37,579 nt of DNA from a bacterium. Lineage in GTDB: Bacteria > Vulcanimicrobiota > Xenobia > Xenobiales > Xenobiaceae. The stretch spans positions 1 to 37,579 of the forward strand of contig JAFSXO010000047.1 in the NCBI GenBank assembly GCA_017444045.1, read 5' to 3'. Numbering within the stretch: the first letter of the stretch is position 1; every line of letters starts with the position of its first letter. Shown one piece after another: positions 7,149 to 14,774 of the stretch. Below the pieces are notes generated by a model. That model searched no databases. It was not told where the DNA came from and saw nothing but the letters and a program-made list of their open reading frames with translations. A program made the translations under genes and the position numbers.

Positions 7149-8096
7149 ATGAAGCCTTTTCGCATTGGTGTCGTAGGGGTCGGCAGTATGGGATATAACC
7201 ATGCTCGCGTTTGTGCCGAGCTTCCCGAATTTGAGCTTGTTGCCGTTGCCGACAGCAATCCTTCTGTCGCCCAGACAGTAGCAGAAAAATTCTCTGCTGA
7301 GTGTTACACAGACGCCAGCGCTTTGCTGGGCAAGGTCGATGCGGTATCTATAGTAGCTCCCACGGTTTTGCATTACAGCCTCAGCAGGATGTTTATGGAA
7401 AACGGCGTGCATGTGCTGGTCGAAAAGCCTATTACGGTTGAGGCTGCCGAGGCTCGGGAACTGGCGGAGCTGGCCGAAGCCAATCATTTGGTTTTCCAGG
7501 TAGGGCATCTCGAGCGCTTTAATCCCGCGGTGGTTAAGCTTCGGGAGCTGCTGCGCCAGCCCATTTTTGTCGAAACGCATCGACTTTCGGGAAAAACTAC
7601 CCGCAACCTCGATGTCGGGGTCAGCTGGGATCTGATGATTCACGATTATGATCTAGTGCTTAGTCTGATCCAGGATGAGGTCACCGGCATCAGTGCGCAG
7701 GGCACATCTGTGTACTCAGACTTTGAGGATCTAGCGTCTGTGCAGCTGCGCTTTAAGAACGGCACAATGGCTCATCTGTCGGCCAGCCGCAATTCAGCGG
7801 AGCGCAGCCGGGGCATGAAGGTTACCGAAGCTGATGGGCGAGTGCTTTTTGTCGATTTTATTGCCCAAACGCTGAGCGTTGCTGTCCTAGGCAGCAACGG
7901 TCTGCCCACTCCTGCAGAAGCTGTGCCTATTGAAAAGGCGGAGCCGCTAAAGGATGAGCTGATTCATTTTGCCCATTGTTTAGCTGAGCATAAAACTCCG
8001 TTAGTCTCTGGCTTTGATGGTTTGCGGGCATTAGAGCTGGCTATCCGGGTGCGCGATAAGATGAATATCGTTAAACTGGGTACAAGTCTCATTTAA
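7149..8096 (+). CDS. Gfo/Idh/MocA-family NAD(P)-dependent oxidoreductase
   Basis: Sugar or nucleotide-sugar dehydrogenase of the Gfo/Idh/MocA family. Seen: Rossmann start FRIGVVGVGSMGYNHARVC, the family EKP motif in VLVEKPITVEAAEARELAE, and GHLERFNPAV, typical of members near lpx genes. The start at 7149 is chosen because GGAGG (7139-7143) sits 5 bases before it and the Rossmann strand then begins at residue 4; the frame is open back to 7035, but that part overlaps a repeat. Product 315 residues, normal. It leads a run with lpxA and lpxB. GnnA, a relative, oxidises UDP-GlcNAc for 3-amino lipid A; its transaminase partner GnnB is not in this window, so that role is only a suggestion. Confidence 0.85.
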   Translation: MKPFRIGVVGVGSMGYNHARVCAELPEFELVAVADSNPSVAQTVAEKFSAECYTDASALLGKVDAVSIVAPTVLHYSLSRMFMENGVHVLVEKPITVEAAEARELAELAEANHLVFQVGHLERFNPAVVKLRELLRQPIFVETHRLSGKTTRNLDVGVSWDLMIHDYDLVLSLIQDEVTGISAQGTSVYSDFEDLASVQLRFKNGTMAHLSASRNSAERSRGMKVTEADGRVLFVDFIAQTLSVAVLGSNGLPTPAEAVPIEKAEPLKDELIHFAHCLAEHKTPLVSGFDGLRALELAIRVRDKMNIVKLGTSLI

Positions 8097-8139
8097 TTTA
8101 ATAAAGTAATTGGTCAGCCGCAATAGAGAGGAATAAACG

Positions 8140-8928
8140 ATGAAGATCAACCCTACTGCTCATGTGCATCCCGATGCTCAATTGGCCGACGATGTCGAAA
8201 TAGGGGCTTTTACCATAGTTGGCCCCAACGTTAAGATCGGCGCGGGTACGGAGGTTCGTTCATCGTGTGTCTTAGATGGCTGGACTGAAATCGGGGAGCA
8301 CAATATTATTTTCCCCGGTGTGGTGATCGGAACGGAGCCTCAGGATTTTGGGTATCACGGCGAGCGCTCCTTTGTCAAAGTGGGGGACCGCAATATCCTG
8401 CGCGAGTATGTGACTATCCACCGCGGTGCTCACGAAGATACTACCACCATTGTGGGCAGCGATAATATGCTGATGGCTTATGTGCATGTCGCCCATAACT
8501 GTAGAGTAGGCAACCAGGTTACCATCGCCAATTATGCCGGTATGGCCGGGTATGCCAGCGTAGATGACCAGGCTGTGCTGGGCGGACTGTGCGGGCTGCA
8601 TCAGTTCGTGCGCATCGGCCGTCTGTGCATGGTGGGCGGGCTTTCTAAGGTCAATAAAGACGTGCCGCCCTTCTGCATGGCCGACGGCAATCCCATGAGC
8701 TTGTTTGGCACCAATTTCCGCGGTATGCGCCGCCGCGATATAAATTCCGAAGCCCGCAATGCGGTAAAATCGGCCTTTAATATTCTGTGCTCGCGATCCC
8801 TGTCCGTTCCCGCGGCAATCGAAGCCATCGAGCGCGATGTGCCCCAGCTTCCCGAGGTTGAAGAATTTGTGCGCTTCCTGCGCGAAAAGTCGCGCATGGG
8901 CGTGCTGACGCGCGCTGGTAAAGAATAG
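8140..8928 (+). CDS. lpxA: acyl-ACP--UDP-N-acetylglucosamine O-acyltransferase
   Basis: First step of lipid A synthesis: adds a 3-hydroxyacyl chain from ACP to the 3-OH of UDP-GlcNAc. The protein is 262 residues, the same as E. coli LpxA. A left-handed beta-helix of hexapeptides fills residues 1-190 (HPDAQLADDVEIGAFTIVG and on). Signature stretches: IGTEPQDFGYHGE, NILREYVTIHRG, and HVAHNCRVG with the catalytic His; then HQFVRIGRLCMVGG and the C-terminal helical start GTNFRGMRRRDI. AGAGG lies upstream of the ATG. The next gene, lpxB, starts 5 bases after the stop. Donor chain length cannot be read safely from the sequence. Confidence 0.97.
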   Translation: MKINPTAHVHPDAQLADDVEIGAFTIVGPNVKIGAGTEVRSSCVLDGWTEIGEHNIIFPGVVIGTEPQDFGYHGERSFVKVGDRNILREYVTIHRGAHEDTTTIVGSDNMLMAYVHVAHNCRVGNQVTIANYAGMAGYASVDDQAVLGGLCGLHQFVRIGRLCMVGGLSKVNKDVPPFCMADGNPMSLFGTNFRGMRRRDINSEARNAVKSAFNILCSRSLSVPAAIEAIERDVPQLPEVEEFVRFLREKSRMGVLTRAGKE

Positions 8929-8933
8929 CGCTT

Positions 8934-10121
8934 ATGAGCGCCCGGCGTTTAAAAATCGCCTTTGTCGCCGCTGAACCGTCGGGCGACTGGCAGGCCGGAG
9001 CCCTGGCGCAGGCTATAGCAGATAGCGGCGCCGATGCCGAAATGTGCGGCGTGGGCGGTTCCTGTATGGAAAAGGCCGGAGTAAAGGTCTGGCTTAACTC
9101 TCAGGATGTGTCCTGCATAGGGCCTGGCGACGCTTTGGGCAGAATCCCTTATTTTTATGCTTCGTATTTTAAGCTAAAGTCTTACCTGAAGCAGATGCGG
9201 CCCGACATTACGGTAATGCTCGATTCGCCAGCTCTGAATATGCGTCTGGCCAGGTTTCTGCGCCTCCAGGATCTGCGCTCGCTGTACTATATTCCGCCTT
9301 CGGCTTGGACGACGAGCGCCAAGCGCCTGCGCAGTATTCATCAGCGCACCGACGGGGTTGTATGTATATTCCGGCCCAATGCCGAGCGCTACGCCGAATT
9401 AGGGCTAAAGGTGGGCTATTTCGGGCATCCTATTGTCGATATGTATAGTCTGGATTCCCAGAGTCCAGAAGAAGCCCGCCGTGAATTGGGTACCGATAAG
9501 CCGGTGCTGGCCGTCCTGCCTGGCAGCCGCCGGCAGGAGGTCGACAATCTTTTGCCGCGCTTTGTGGATATAGCCGAGCTTTTTTTGGCCGAACACCCAG
9601 AAGCCGAGGCTTTGATCCCTTGCGCTACCGAGGCACTTCATGAAAAGATCGGGCGCTATCTGGGAGAGGACCATCCCAAGATTAAGGCGGTGTTGGGGCA
9701 TACCCGTCAGGCGCTGCGGATCGCTCGTGTAGCTTTAACCGCTTCCGGTTCGGCGACCTTGGAGGCGGCCATGTGCGGCGTGCCTATGGCCATCTGCTAC
9801 CGTTTCGGCATGGTCAATTGGGTGCTGGGCAGAGCTTTGATCCTGGCCGGTCTTTTGCGGGTTGAGCATTTCGGACTGCCCAATTTGGTAGCAGAGAGCC
9901 GTATCTGTCCTGAGCTTCTGCAGCATGAGGTCTGCCCGGAAATGCTGATGCCTATATTGCGGGAGCTTTGGGACGATACGCCCCGCCGGGCGCAGATGGT
10001 GGCGGATCTGGCTAAGGTTAGGGAAGCGCTGGGTCAGCCTGGGGTACTGCGCCGCGTGGCGCATGCGGTCGTGTCTATGGCTGAGGGGATGACCTTGGCA
10101 GAAGCCGTGGAGCGAGCTTAG
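8934..10121 (+). CDS. lpxB: lipid-A-disaccharide synthase
   Basis: Inverting glycosyltransferase (family GT19) that joins UDP-2,3-diacylglucosamine and 2,3-diacylglucosamine-1-phosphate into the lipid A disaccharide at the inner membrane. Motifs: VAAEPSGDWQAGAL, GVGGSCMEKAG, DSPALNMRLARFL, YYIPPSAWTTSAKR, GYFGHPIVD, the hinge LAVLPGSRRQEVDNLLP, and TASGSATLEAAMCGVPMAICYR, the UDP-binding end. The late LPNLVAESRICPELLQ also fits. Length 395 (E. coli 382). It is the most canonical of three LpxB-like proteins in the window and follows lpxA directly. No lpxH or lpxI homologue is obvious to feed it. Confidence 0.95.
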   Translation: MSARRLKIAFVAAEPSGDWQAGALAQAIADSGADAEMCGVGGSCMEKAGVKVWLNSQDVSCIGPGDALGRIPYFYASYFKLKSYLKQMRPDITVMLDSPALNMRLARFLRLQDLRSLYYIPPSAWTTSAKRLRSIHQRTDGVVCIFRPNAERYAELGLKVGYFGHPIVDMYSLDSQSPEEARRELGTDKPVLAVLPGSRRQEVDNLLPRFVDIAELFLAEHPEAEALIPCATEALHEKIGRYLGEDHPKIKAVLGHTRQALRIARVALTASGSATLEAAMCGVPMAICYRFGMVNWVLGRALILAGLLRVEHFGLPNLVAESRICPELLQHEVCPEMLMPILRELWDDTPRRAQMVADLAKVREALGQPGVLRRVAHAVVSMAEGMTLAEAVERA

Positions 10122-10129
10122 GTACGGCC

Positions 10130-11299
10130 ATGGATGTTATCATTACCAGCAATTCTCCCGGCGAGCTTTCGGCTTGGGTAGCGCCTTTTGTGGCCTGCTT
10201 ACGGCAGCGCCATCCCGACTGGCATATCTATCTGGCTTTAGTGCCCTGTCCTTTCGCCACTGGACGCGAGGCGGAATATGCTAGGCGCATTGAAGGGCTG
10301 GCCGCTATTTGGACTCCCTGGCAAACCCTGAAAATACTATTGGGAGGGCGTTTGCCGGTGCCGCGGGCCGAGCGGGGCCTGGTCGTTTATTTGGGCGGAG
10401 AAGCCTGGCACGCCTGGGGGTTAAGCCGGCGCTGGCGTTATCCCTGGGCGGCTTATGCTGTGCGCGATAACTGGCTGTGGCGCAAATGCTCAAGGGTAGC
10501 GTCCCAGCGCTTGGATTTGGCGCTTAAACTAGAGGCAGCCGGAGTCTGTGCCGCCCATGTCGGCTTTATTGGCTGGCCGGCTCCGCAGCGCCAAGGCGAA
10601 AGCTCTGAGGATCTGTGCATCGGCATTTTTCCGGGGTCGCGCATGCTGATGCTGCGCTATACCTTGGGGCCGTTTTTAGAGCTAATCCGGCTGCTTAAGC
10701 TGCGCCTGCCTCAGGCTAGGTTCATTCTGGCGGTATCGCCGTTTGTTAGTCGGCAGGATGTGGAGGGCATACTGCGCCGTCCCGGACGCTGCGGATTGGC
10801 CTATAGAACTGGCGCGCTGTGCGGCAATACCCTTCAGATAGAAAGCGGGCCTGAAGTCGAGGTCTGCTGGGGTGAGCCGCGGAGGGCTATTGAGCAGATT
10901 GACGCGGCTATATCCGTACCGGGAACCAATACCGGCGAAATAGCGGCCGCCGGCAGAGCTTTAATCGTCGGCCTGTCCTGCAATATACCTGTCCCTAGCG
11001 GAGGCCTAGGCTGGCTTCTGGAGCGCATTGGCATAAGCCGCTGGCTGCGCAGCTGGCATATGCGCCGTTATAAGCGGGAGCGCTTCGCCTCTCTGCCAAA
11101 TAGGTGGGCGGGTGAGATGATTGCTCCCGAGATAATAGCCGATGACGATTTAACCGATCTGGCTAACCGCGTAGCCGAGCTTTTTGCCGATCCCCTGAAG
11201 CGCGATGAGCTGGGACGGCGTTTGGCTCTGACCATGGGCGATCCTGGCGAAGCTGTGCGGCGTTTAACGGGTTTTATAGCTGATGACAGACAGAATTAG
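10130..11299 (+). CDS. LpxB-like glycosyltransferase (GT-B), second paralogue
   Basis: Predicted GT-B glycosyltransferase related to LpxB. The opening MDVIITSNSPGELSAWVAPF matches the LpxB N-terminal strand with its SxGE/D turn; the middle has VGFIGWPAP, then GIFPGSR, the LpxB hinge motif, and SVPGTNTGEIAAAGRALIVGL in place of LpxB's TASGSATLE. It lacks LpxB's PPSAW loop, so its substrate probably differs. At 389 residues it is full length. It starts 8 bases after lpxB and its end overlaps the next gene by 17 bases, so it belongs to the lipid A operon. A role in a further glycosylation of lipid A or a similar lipid is inference. Confidence 0.7.
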   Translation: MDVIITSNSPGELSAWVAPFVACLRQRHPDWHIYLALVPCPFATGREAEYARRIEGLAAIWTPWQTLKILLGGRLPVPRAERGLVVYLGGEAWHAWGLSRRWRYPWAAYAVRDNWLWRKCSRVASQRLDLALKLEAAGVCAAHVGFIGWPAPQRQGESSEDLCIGIFPGSRMLMLRYTLGPFLELIRLLKLRLPQARFILAVSPFVSRQDVEGILRRPGRCGLAYRTGALCGNTLQIESGPEVEVCWGEPRRAIEQIDAAISVPGTNTGEIAAAGRALIVGLSCNIPVPSGGLGWLLERIGISRWLRSWHMRRYKRERFASLPNRWAGEMIAPEIIADDDLTDLANRVAELFADPLKRDELGRRLALTMGDPGEAVRRLTGFIADDRQN

Positions 11300-11873
11300 C
11301 GGTTTTGTTTTTAAATGGCGGGGCGGTTTGATGGCGGTTTTTGCTCTGCTGATGCTGGTGATGGCGCGTCCCACACGGCTGTCCCTGGATTGGGGAATCT
11401 CCGTTTCCATTCTGGGGGAGCTGTGGCGTTTGTGGGCTTTGGGGTACAGCGGTGAGCATACGCGGGGCACCGAGGTGGCGGCGCCGCGGCTGATAACCTC
11501 AGGCCCTTTTTCGGTGTGCCGCAATCCTCTTTATTTGGGAAATGCTCTCAATTCCTTGGGGGTAACGGTGGCTGTCTGCGGCGGCTGGCCGCTGCCGATC
11601 AGGCTGGGCCTGCTGGGATGCTGCGCATTGGCTCTGGCGCTGGTTTACGGTTGCTGCGTGAGAGCTGAGGAGCGGTTCCTGCGCGAAAGGTTTGGCAGCG
11701 CCTATGATGATTACTGCCGGCGCACCCCGCGCTTTTTCCCCCGTCGCTGGCCGACACCGGCCAGCCGCGAGGAGGGCTTCTGCTGGGGTAATTTAGGCTT
11801 CGAAAAGGTTACCCTGATTTGGTGGGTGCTCTGCTGGAGCTATTTGCATTGCAGATACATTGGTGTTCTGTAG
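11283..11873 (+). CDS. isoprenylcysteine carboxyl methyltransferase / PEMT-family membrane protein
   Basis: Integral membrane methyltransferase-like protein, 196 residues, with about four to five hydrophobic segments. The family signature is clear: SGPFSVCRNPLYLGNALNSL (the RNPxYxGN loop), followed by AEERFLRERFGSAYDDYCRRTPRFFPR, where EE and the FG..Y..Y..RxP.F.P pattern bind S-adenosylmethionine in this superfamily. It overlaps the preceding LpxB-like gene by 17 bases, so translation is coupled. Bacterial members act on varied small lipophilic substrates; the substrate here is unknown, and a link to lipid A or its carrier is inference. The last codons and the TAG stop seem to lie within a dispersed repeat (copy C). 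Confidence 0.8.
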   Translation: MTDRISGFVFKWRGGLMAVFALLMLVMARPTRLSLDWGISVSILGELWRLWALGYSGEHTRGTEVAAPRLITSGPFSVCRNPLYLGNALNSLGVTVAVCGGWPLPIRLGLLGCCALALALVYGCCVRAEERFLRERFGSAYDDYCRRTPRFFPRRWPTPASREEGFCWGNLGFEKVTLIWWVLCWSYLHCRYIGVL

Positions 11874-11942
11874 TGGGGCCATGCTGCTGCGGAAGCTGGT
11901 GCGGCGCGAATATGTTCGCGAAACACTGACTAAACGACACTG
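11858..11942 (+). repeat. dispersed hairpin repeat, copy C (internally shortened)
   Basis: Positions 11889-11942 match 13192-13245 at about 48 of 54 bases, ending ACTAAACGACACTG. The left part (CATTGGTGTTCTGTAGTGGGGCCATG) aligns loosely with the left end of copy B, so the middle, including one arm of the main hairpin, is missing. A second hairpin, CGCGAA-TATG-TTCGCG, is intact. The left end overlaps the stop codon of the methyltransferase-like gene. Confidence 0.65.
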
Positions 11943-12026
11943 GCTCTAGGATAGCAATGTTGGAGCAGGTATATTAAGGCTGAAGCTGAACAAATTAACC
12001 CGATTTTTTATGTTTGTGAGAATGTT

Positions 12027-12359
12027 ATGAGCAATCGTGGCAATGGCCGCAAAAACCGCGCCGTCAGTACCGAAAAGAAAACTGATCCAAAAGAGCTTCA
12101 GCAGGTGGATGAGATGCGCTCGCAGATGGTGCTGGCAGTCGTAGGCTTTGCTGCTTTTGGTTTTTTGGTGGGCTTCTTGTGGGGCGCGAACCATATGGTA
12201 GCTGAGGTGCACAGCAGCTCTCCTCTGTACCAGGCTGCAAAGGTGGGCTGTTTGGTAGCAATTAATACCGCTGATTTTGGCCGCGGTGCGCTCATGGGTG
12301 TAATCGGATCCTGTTTGGGCGGAGCTTTTGGCTATTCGCTTTTCCTGCCGCGCCGCTGA
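12027..12359 (+). CDS. small membrane protein of unknown function
   Basis: 110 residues. A polar, basic N-terminus (about 30 residues) is followed by a hydrophobic segment (MVLAVVGFAAFGFLVGFLWG) and, after a short linker, a second Gly-rich one (GALMGVIGSCLGGAFGYSLF) ending in RR, consistent with a two-span inner-membrane protein with cytoplasmic ends. No known family recognised. The ribosome binding site is weak. The phosphoesterase gene follows after 6 bases, so the two are probably translated together. Confidence 0.6.
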   Translation: MSNRGNGRKNRAVSTEKKTDPKELQQVDEMRSQMVLAVVGFAAFGFLVGFLWGANHMVAEVHSSSPLYQAAKVGCLVAINTADFGRGALMGVIGSCLGGAFGYSLFLPRR

Positions 12360-12365
12360 CGGACT

Positions 12366-13070
12366 GTGATAATTTTTCATAGCAATGATGTGCATGGCCA
12401 TGAGCATGAGCTTAAGCGGCTGTGCTTAAAGCATCGGATGCAGAAGGGTGCGCTGTGGTTTGACAGCGGGGATGCGCTGAGGGGCTCTAATACGGTATTT
12501 CGCTGGCATGAGCCTGTGCTTTCTTTGATGGGCGAACTGGGCTGCACAGCCATGGCAATGGGCAACAGAGAGTTTAACTATCAGCGCTGGGTGATGCGGC
12601 GCCGTGCCCGTGAGCGTTCTTTTCCTCTGCTGTGCGCCAACCTTTGCGATCTGCGCGGCTCGCTTCCTGCTTGGCAGGAGATGCTTACACTGCAGTCGCC
12701 TGAGGGAATGCTGACTGTGCTGGGAGCTACACCCGTACAGTATCCTGTCGGCAGCTTCTGGGAAAAGGTGTTCGGATTTCGCTTCATCGATCCCATGAAG
12801 GCCTTGCCCCCGCTTGCCGAAGCCGCAAGCCAGCGCGGTGAGGCTGTTGTGCTGCTTTCGCATTTGGGAGCCGACGTGGATAAAGAGCTGGCTCCCTTGC
12901 TGCCGGCTGGCACGCTTATTCTGGGAGGGCATACGCATACCGTTTTGTCTGAGCCTTTAAGCGTTAATGGATGCTGGATCGTTCAGACCGGCGCTTTTGC
13001 GCGCTATTTGGGCAGAATAGATTACGACGTACGCAATCGCTGTCTGAACGGTTACGCTTTGCTTGAATAA
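12366..13070 (+). CDS. calcineurin-like metallophosphoesterase, UshA-type fold with GNRE motif; LpxH-analogue candidate
   Basis: Cytoplasmic two-metal phosphoesterase; there is no signal peptide. Metal motifs in order: SNDVHG (Asp8, His10), DSGDALRGS (Asp36), AMGNREFNY (Asn67-Arg68-Glu69), LLSHLGAD (His166), GGHTHTVL (His189, His191). The pattern is that of the N-terminal domain of 5'-nucleotidase/UshA, but the C-terminal nucleotidase domain is absent. The usual GNHE is GNRE; LpxH of E. coli carries GNRD at this point, and the length, 234, is close to LpxH (240). The window has lpxA, C, D and B but no obvious lpxH or lpxI, so this may cleave UDP-2,3-diacylglucosamine; that is inference. A GTG start is used because the next ATG would remove the DVH metal motif. 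Confidence 0.8.
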   Translation: MIIFHSNDVHGHEHELKRLCLKHRMQKGALWFDSGDALRGSNTVFRWHEPVLSLMGELGCTAMAMGNREFNYQRWVMRRRARERSFPLLCANLCDLRGSLPAWQEMLTLQSPEGMLTVLGATPVQYPVGSFWEKVFGFRFIDPMKALPPLAEAASQRGEAVVLLSHLGADVDKELAPLLPAGTLILGGHTHTVLSEPLSVNGCWIVQTGAFARYLGRIDYDVRNRCLNGYALLE

Positions 13071-13078
13071 TTAATAAT

Positions 13079-13245
13079 CAATGTCGTTTAGTGAAGCCCA
13101 TGTAGATACAATTGATGACTGTCATTCGCAGATTATAGCGCGTAACCAGTTCCGCGCAAGGCACATCTGAGCGCTGCGAAGCAGTGCCGGCGCGGAAGCT
13201 GGTGCAGCGCGAATATAATCGCGAAATACTAACTAAACGACATTG
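13079..13245 (+). repeat. dispersed MITE/REP-like element, copy B (most complete)
   Basis: 167 bp bounded by perfect 14-bp inverted repeats: CAATGTCGTTTAGT at 13079-13092 and ACTAAACGACATTG at 13232-13245. Inside is a hairpin with outer stem TTCCGCGC (13150-13157) and GCGCGGAA (13190-13197) and an inner stem GGCAC/GTGCC, then a second hairpin CGCGA-ATATAA-TCGCG. No open frame of note and no clear target-site duplication. It begins 8 bases after the stop of the phosphoesterase gene. Confidence 0.8.
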
Positions 13246-13261
13246 TTCCGTTAAGAAGGCA

Positions 13262-13291
13262 AAATTTCTTAAAACAAGAAGTTTCTTTTTT
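13262..13291 (+). terminator. AT-rich hairpin with T-run
   Basis: AAATTTCTT (13262-13270) pairs with AAGAAGTTT (13276-13284), including one G-T pair, and is followed by CTTTTTTCT. It probably ends the phosphoesterase transcript. The stem is weak because it is AT-rich. Confidence 0.45.
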
Positions 13292-13332
13292 CTGTAATTC
13301 TCTAAAATTTGAGTTTTTCGGAGAGGGCAAGC

Positions 13333-14568
13333 GTGGGACAGCCTAGAGTTTTATTGTTGTCAAATGGGGCTGGCGAAGATTCTATTGCGGTGCAGATTAT
13401 TCGGCAGCTGCAGAAGGTAGACTGTGAAGCCATGCCATTGGTGGGCACCGGAGTCGGTTATGCCGATATCGCACCGCTTATCGGGCCGCGGCGTATTCTC
13501 CCCAGCGGCGGACTGGTCCCCGAGGATTACACCCGCATAACCCGCGATATTATGAAGGGCGGAATGCTAAGCCTGATATACCAGCAGTTCCGCTGTCTGC
13601 GCCGTATGCGCCACCATTACGATGCGGTAGTAGCTGTCGGCGATATGTGGGCGGTTATTATGGCTGTGCTTGGCGGTATTAGGCCAGTTCTGTTTATCGG
13701 TACGGCAAAATCTGCCTATCATCACGAGTATTCTCGGCTTGAAGCGGCTTTTTTGCGCACTTTTAGAATCCGCGCTTTGGTGCGCGATGAAATAACCGCG
13801 GTTAGGCTGCGCAAGCACGGAGTTATCGCAGCTTGGGTTGGCAACGCCATTATGGATGGCCTGGAGCCATCTGGCTGTGATTTGGGGCTAAAGGATAACG
13901 AAGCCGGCCTGGCTATGTTCCCCGGCAGCCGCGAGGGGACGTATAGGGCGTTGTCGCCGATGCTGGCCGCGTACAGGATCCTGTTGGAGCACGCCCTGCA
14001 GAATGGCTCTGTTATTCCCCGTGCTTTGGTGATGCTGGCTCCTTCGGTCAATATGGCGCGCCTGGCTTCGAGCTGTCCCGGGTATCATTGGAAGGATTTA
14101 GAGTGCGACACCGGAATCGTCGGCGAGCTTTCGCATGGCCATGACGATAAGTATCCGATACAGCTGGTGCGCGGTGTTATGGCCGACGTGCTGTCCGCCA
14201 GCCGTGTAGCTATCGGGCAGGCCGGTACAGCGCACGAGCAGGCGGCAGGCTTTGGTCTGCCTGTCGTGGCCTTTGACTGCCCTTCTTCTCCGCGTGAATC
14301 CTTGGGGTGGTATCGCGGTCGTCAAAAAGGTCTTTTAGGTGAGGCTTTGTCGGTCGTTCCCAATACCCTGGAGGCTATGGTTTCAGAGATTGAGAAGCTC
14401 TGGAATGACGAAGCCGAGAGGCGCCGCCGCGGGGTTATCGGCCAGCAGCGTATGGGGCCTCCTGGAGCCTCGCGAGGCATGGCAGAGGTTATCGAGCGCT
14501 TGGCTATGGGCCAGCGCCTGAGCAGCCGCGATATGTACATGTGCTCACAGATGGGAATAAGGCGTTAG
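13333..14568 (+). CDS. lipid-A-disaccharide synthase-related protein, third LpxB-like paralogue
   Basis: GT-B-like protein of the lipid-A-disaccharide synthase-related family known from cyanobacteria and Deinococcus. Seen: RVLLLSNGAGEDSIAVQII at the start, LVGTGVGYADI, ILPSGGLVPEDY, AVVAVGDMWAVIMA, LFIGTAKSAYHHEYS, VGNAIMDGLEP, the hinge AMFPGSREGTYRAL, and IGQAGTAHEQAAGFGLPVVAF near the donor site. The GTG at 13333 is preferred over the TTG at 13309 because GGAGAGG lies 6 bases ahead and the first strand then starts at residue 5; product 411 residues. The biochemical function of this family is not known to me. It sits downstream of the lipid A genes but behind a likely terminator and a repeat, so it probably has its own promoter. 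Confidence 0.8.
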   Translation: MGQPRVLLLSNGAGEDSIAVQIIRQLQKVDCEAMPLVGTGVGYADIAPLIGPRRILPSGGLVPEDYTRITRDIMKGGMLSLIYQQFRCLRRMRHHYDAVVAVGDMWAVIMAVLGGIRPVLFIGTAKSAYHHEYSRLEAAFLRTFRIRALVRDEITAVRLRKHGVIAAWVGNAIMDGLEPSGCDLGLKDNEAGLAMFPGSREGTYRALSPMLAAYRILLEHALQNGSVIPRALVMLAPSVNMARLASSCPGYHWKDLECDTGIVGELSHGHDDKYPIQLVRGVMADVLSASRVAIGQAGTAHEQAAGFGLPVVAFDCPSSPRESLGWYRGRQKGLLGEALSVVPNTLEAMVSEIEKLWNDEAERRRRGVIGQQRMGPPGASRGMAEVIERLAMGQRLSSRDMYMCSQMGIRR

Positions 14569-14642
14569 AAGGCTCGCTGTCAGAAAAGGAAGGAAGATTG
14601 ATGGGCCGTCTTTATTTGTTCTTTATGAAATATTAACATTTT

Positions 14643-14670
14643 TTGCCTAGTATTTTGGCAGGGATATACG
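14643..14670 (+). promoter_or_regulatory. possible promoter of the pilin-like gene
   Basis: TTGCCT and TATACG are separated by 16 bases in an AT-rich gap about 105 bp before the pilin-like start. Each matches four of six consensus positions. A short hairpin (GGGC-TTCAT-GCCC, 14697-14709) follows in the leader. Tentative. Confidence 0.3.
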
Positions 14671-14774
14671 TAGACTTAAAACAATCATATATCGCTGGGC
14701 TTCATGCCCTGATTCTTAGCTAGCCCGAAATGTTATTATTTATGTCACTTGGGCTGGTAAAGGGAGTGTGACAA

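Noticed and set aside
12426..12938. 170-codon minus-strand open frame opposite the phosphoesterase
   Set aside because: Antisense to a gene with all metal motifs intact; no start signal.
13079..13245. CRISPR-type repeat
   Set aside because: Copies are kilobases apart with no regular spacers; the ends are inverted repeats, which fits a mobile or REP-like element.
13309..13332. TTG start for the third LpxB-like gene
   Set aside because: GGAGAGG is correctly spaced for the GTG at 13333, and the extra residues precede the first strand of the fold.
14697..14709. Riboswitch in the leader of the pilin-like gene
   Set aside because: Only a short GGGC/GCCC hairpin is seen; no match to c-di-GMP riboswitch core sequences that I know.
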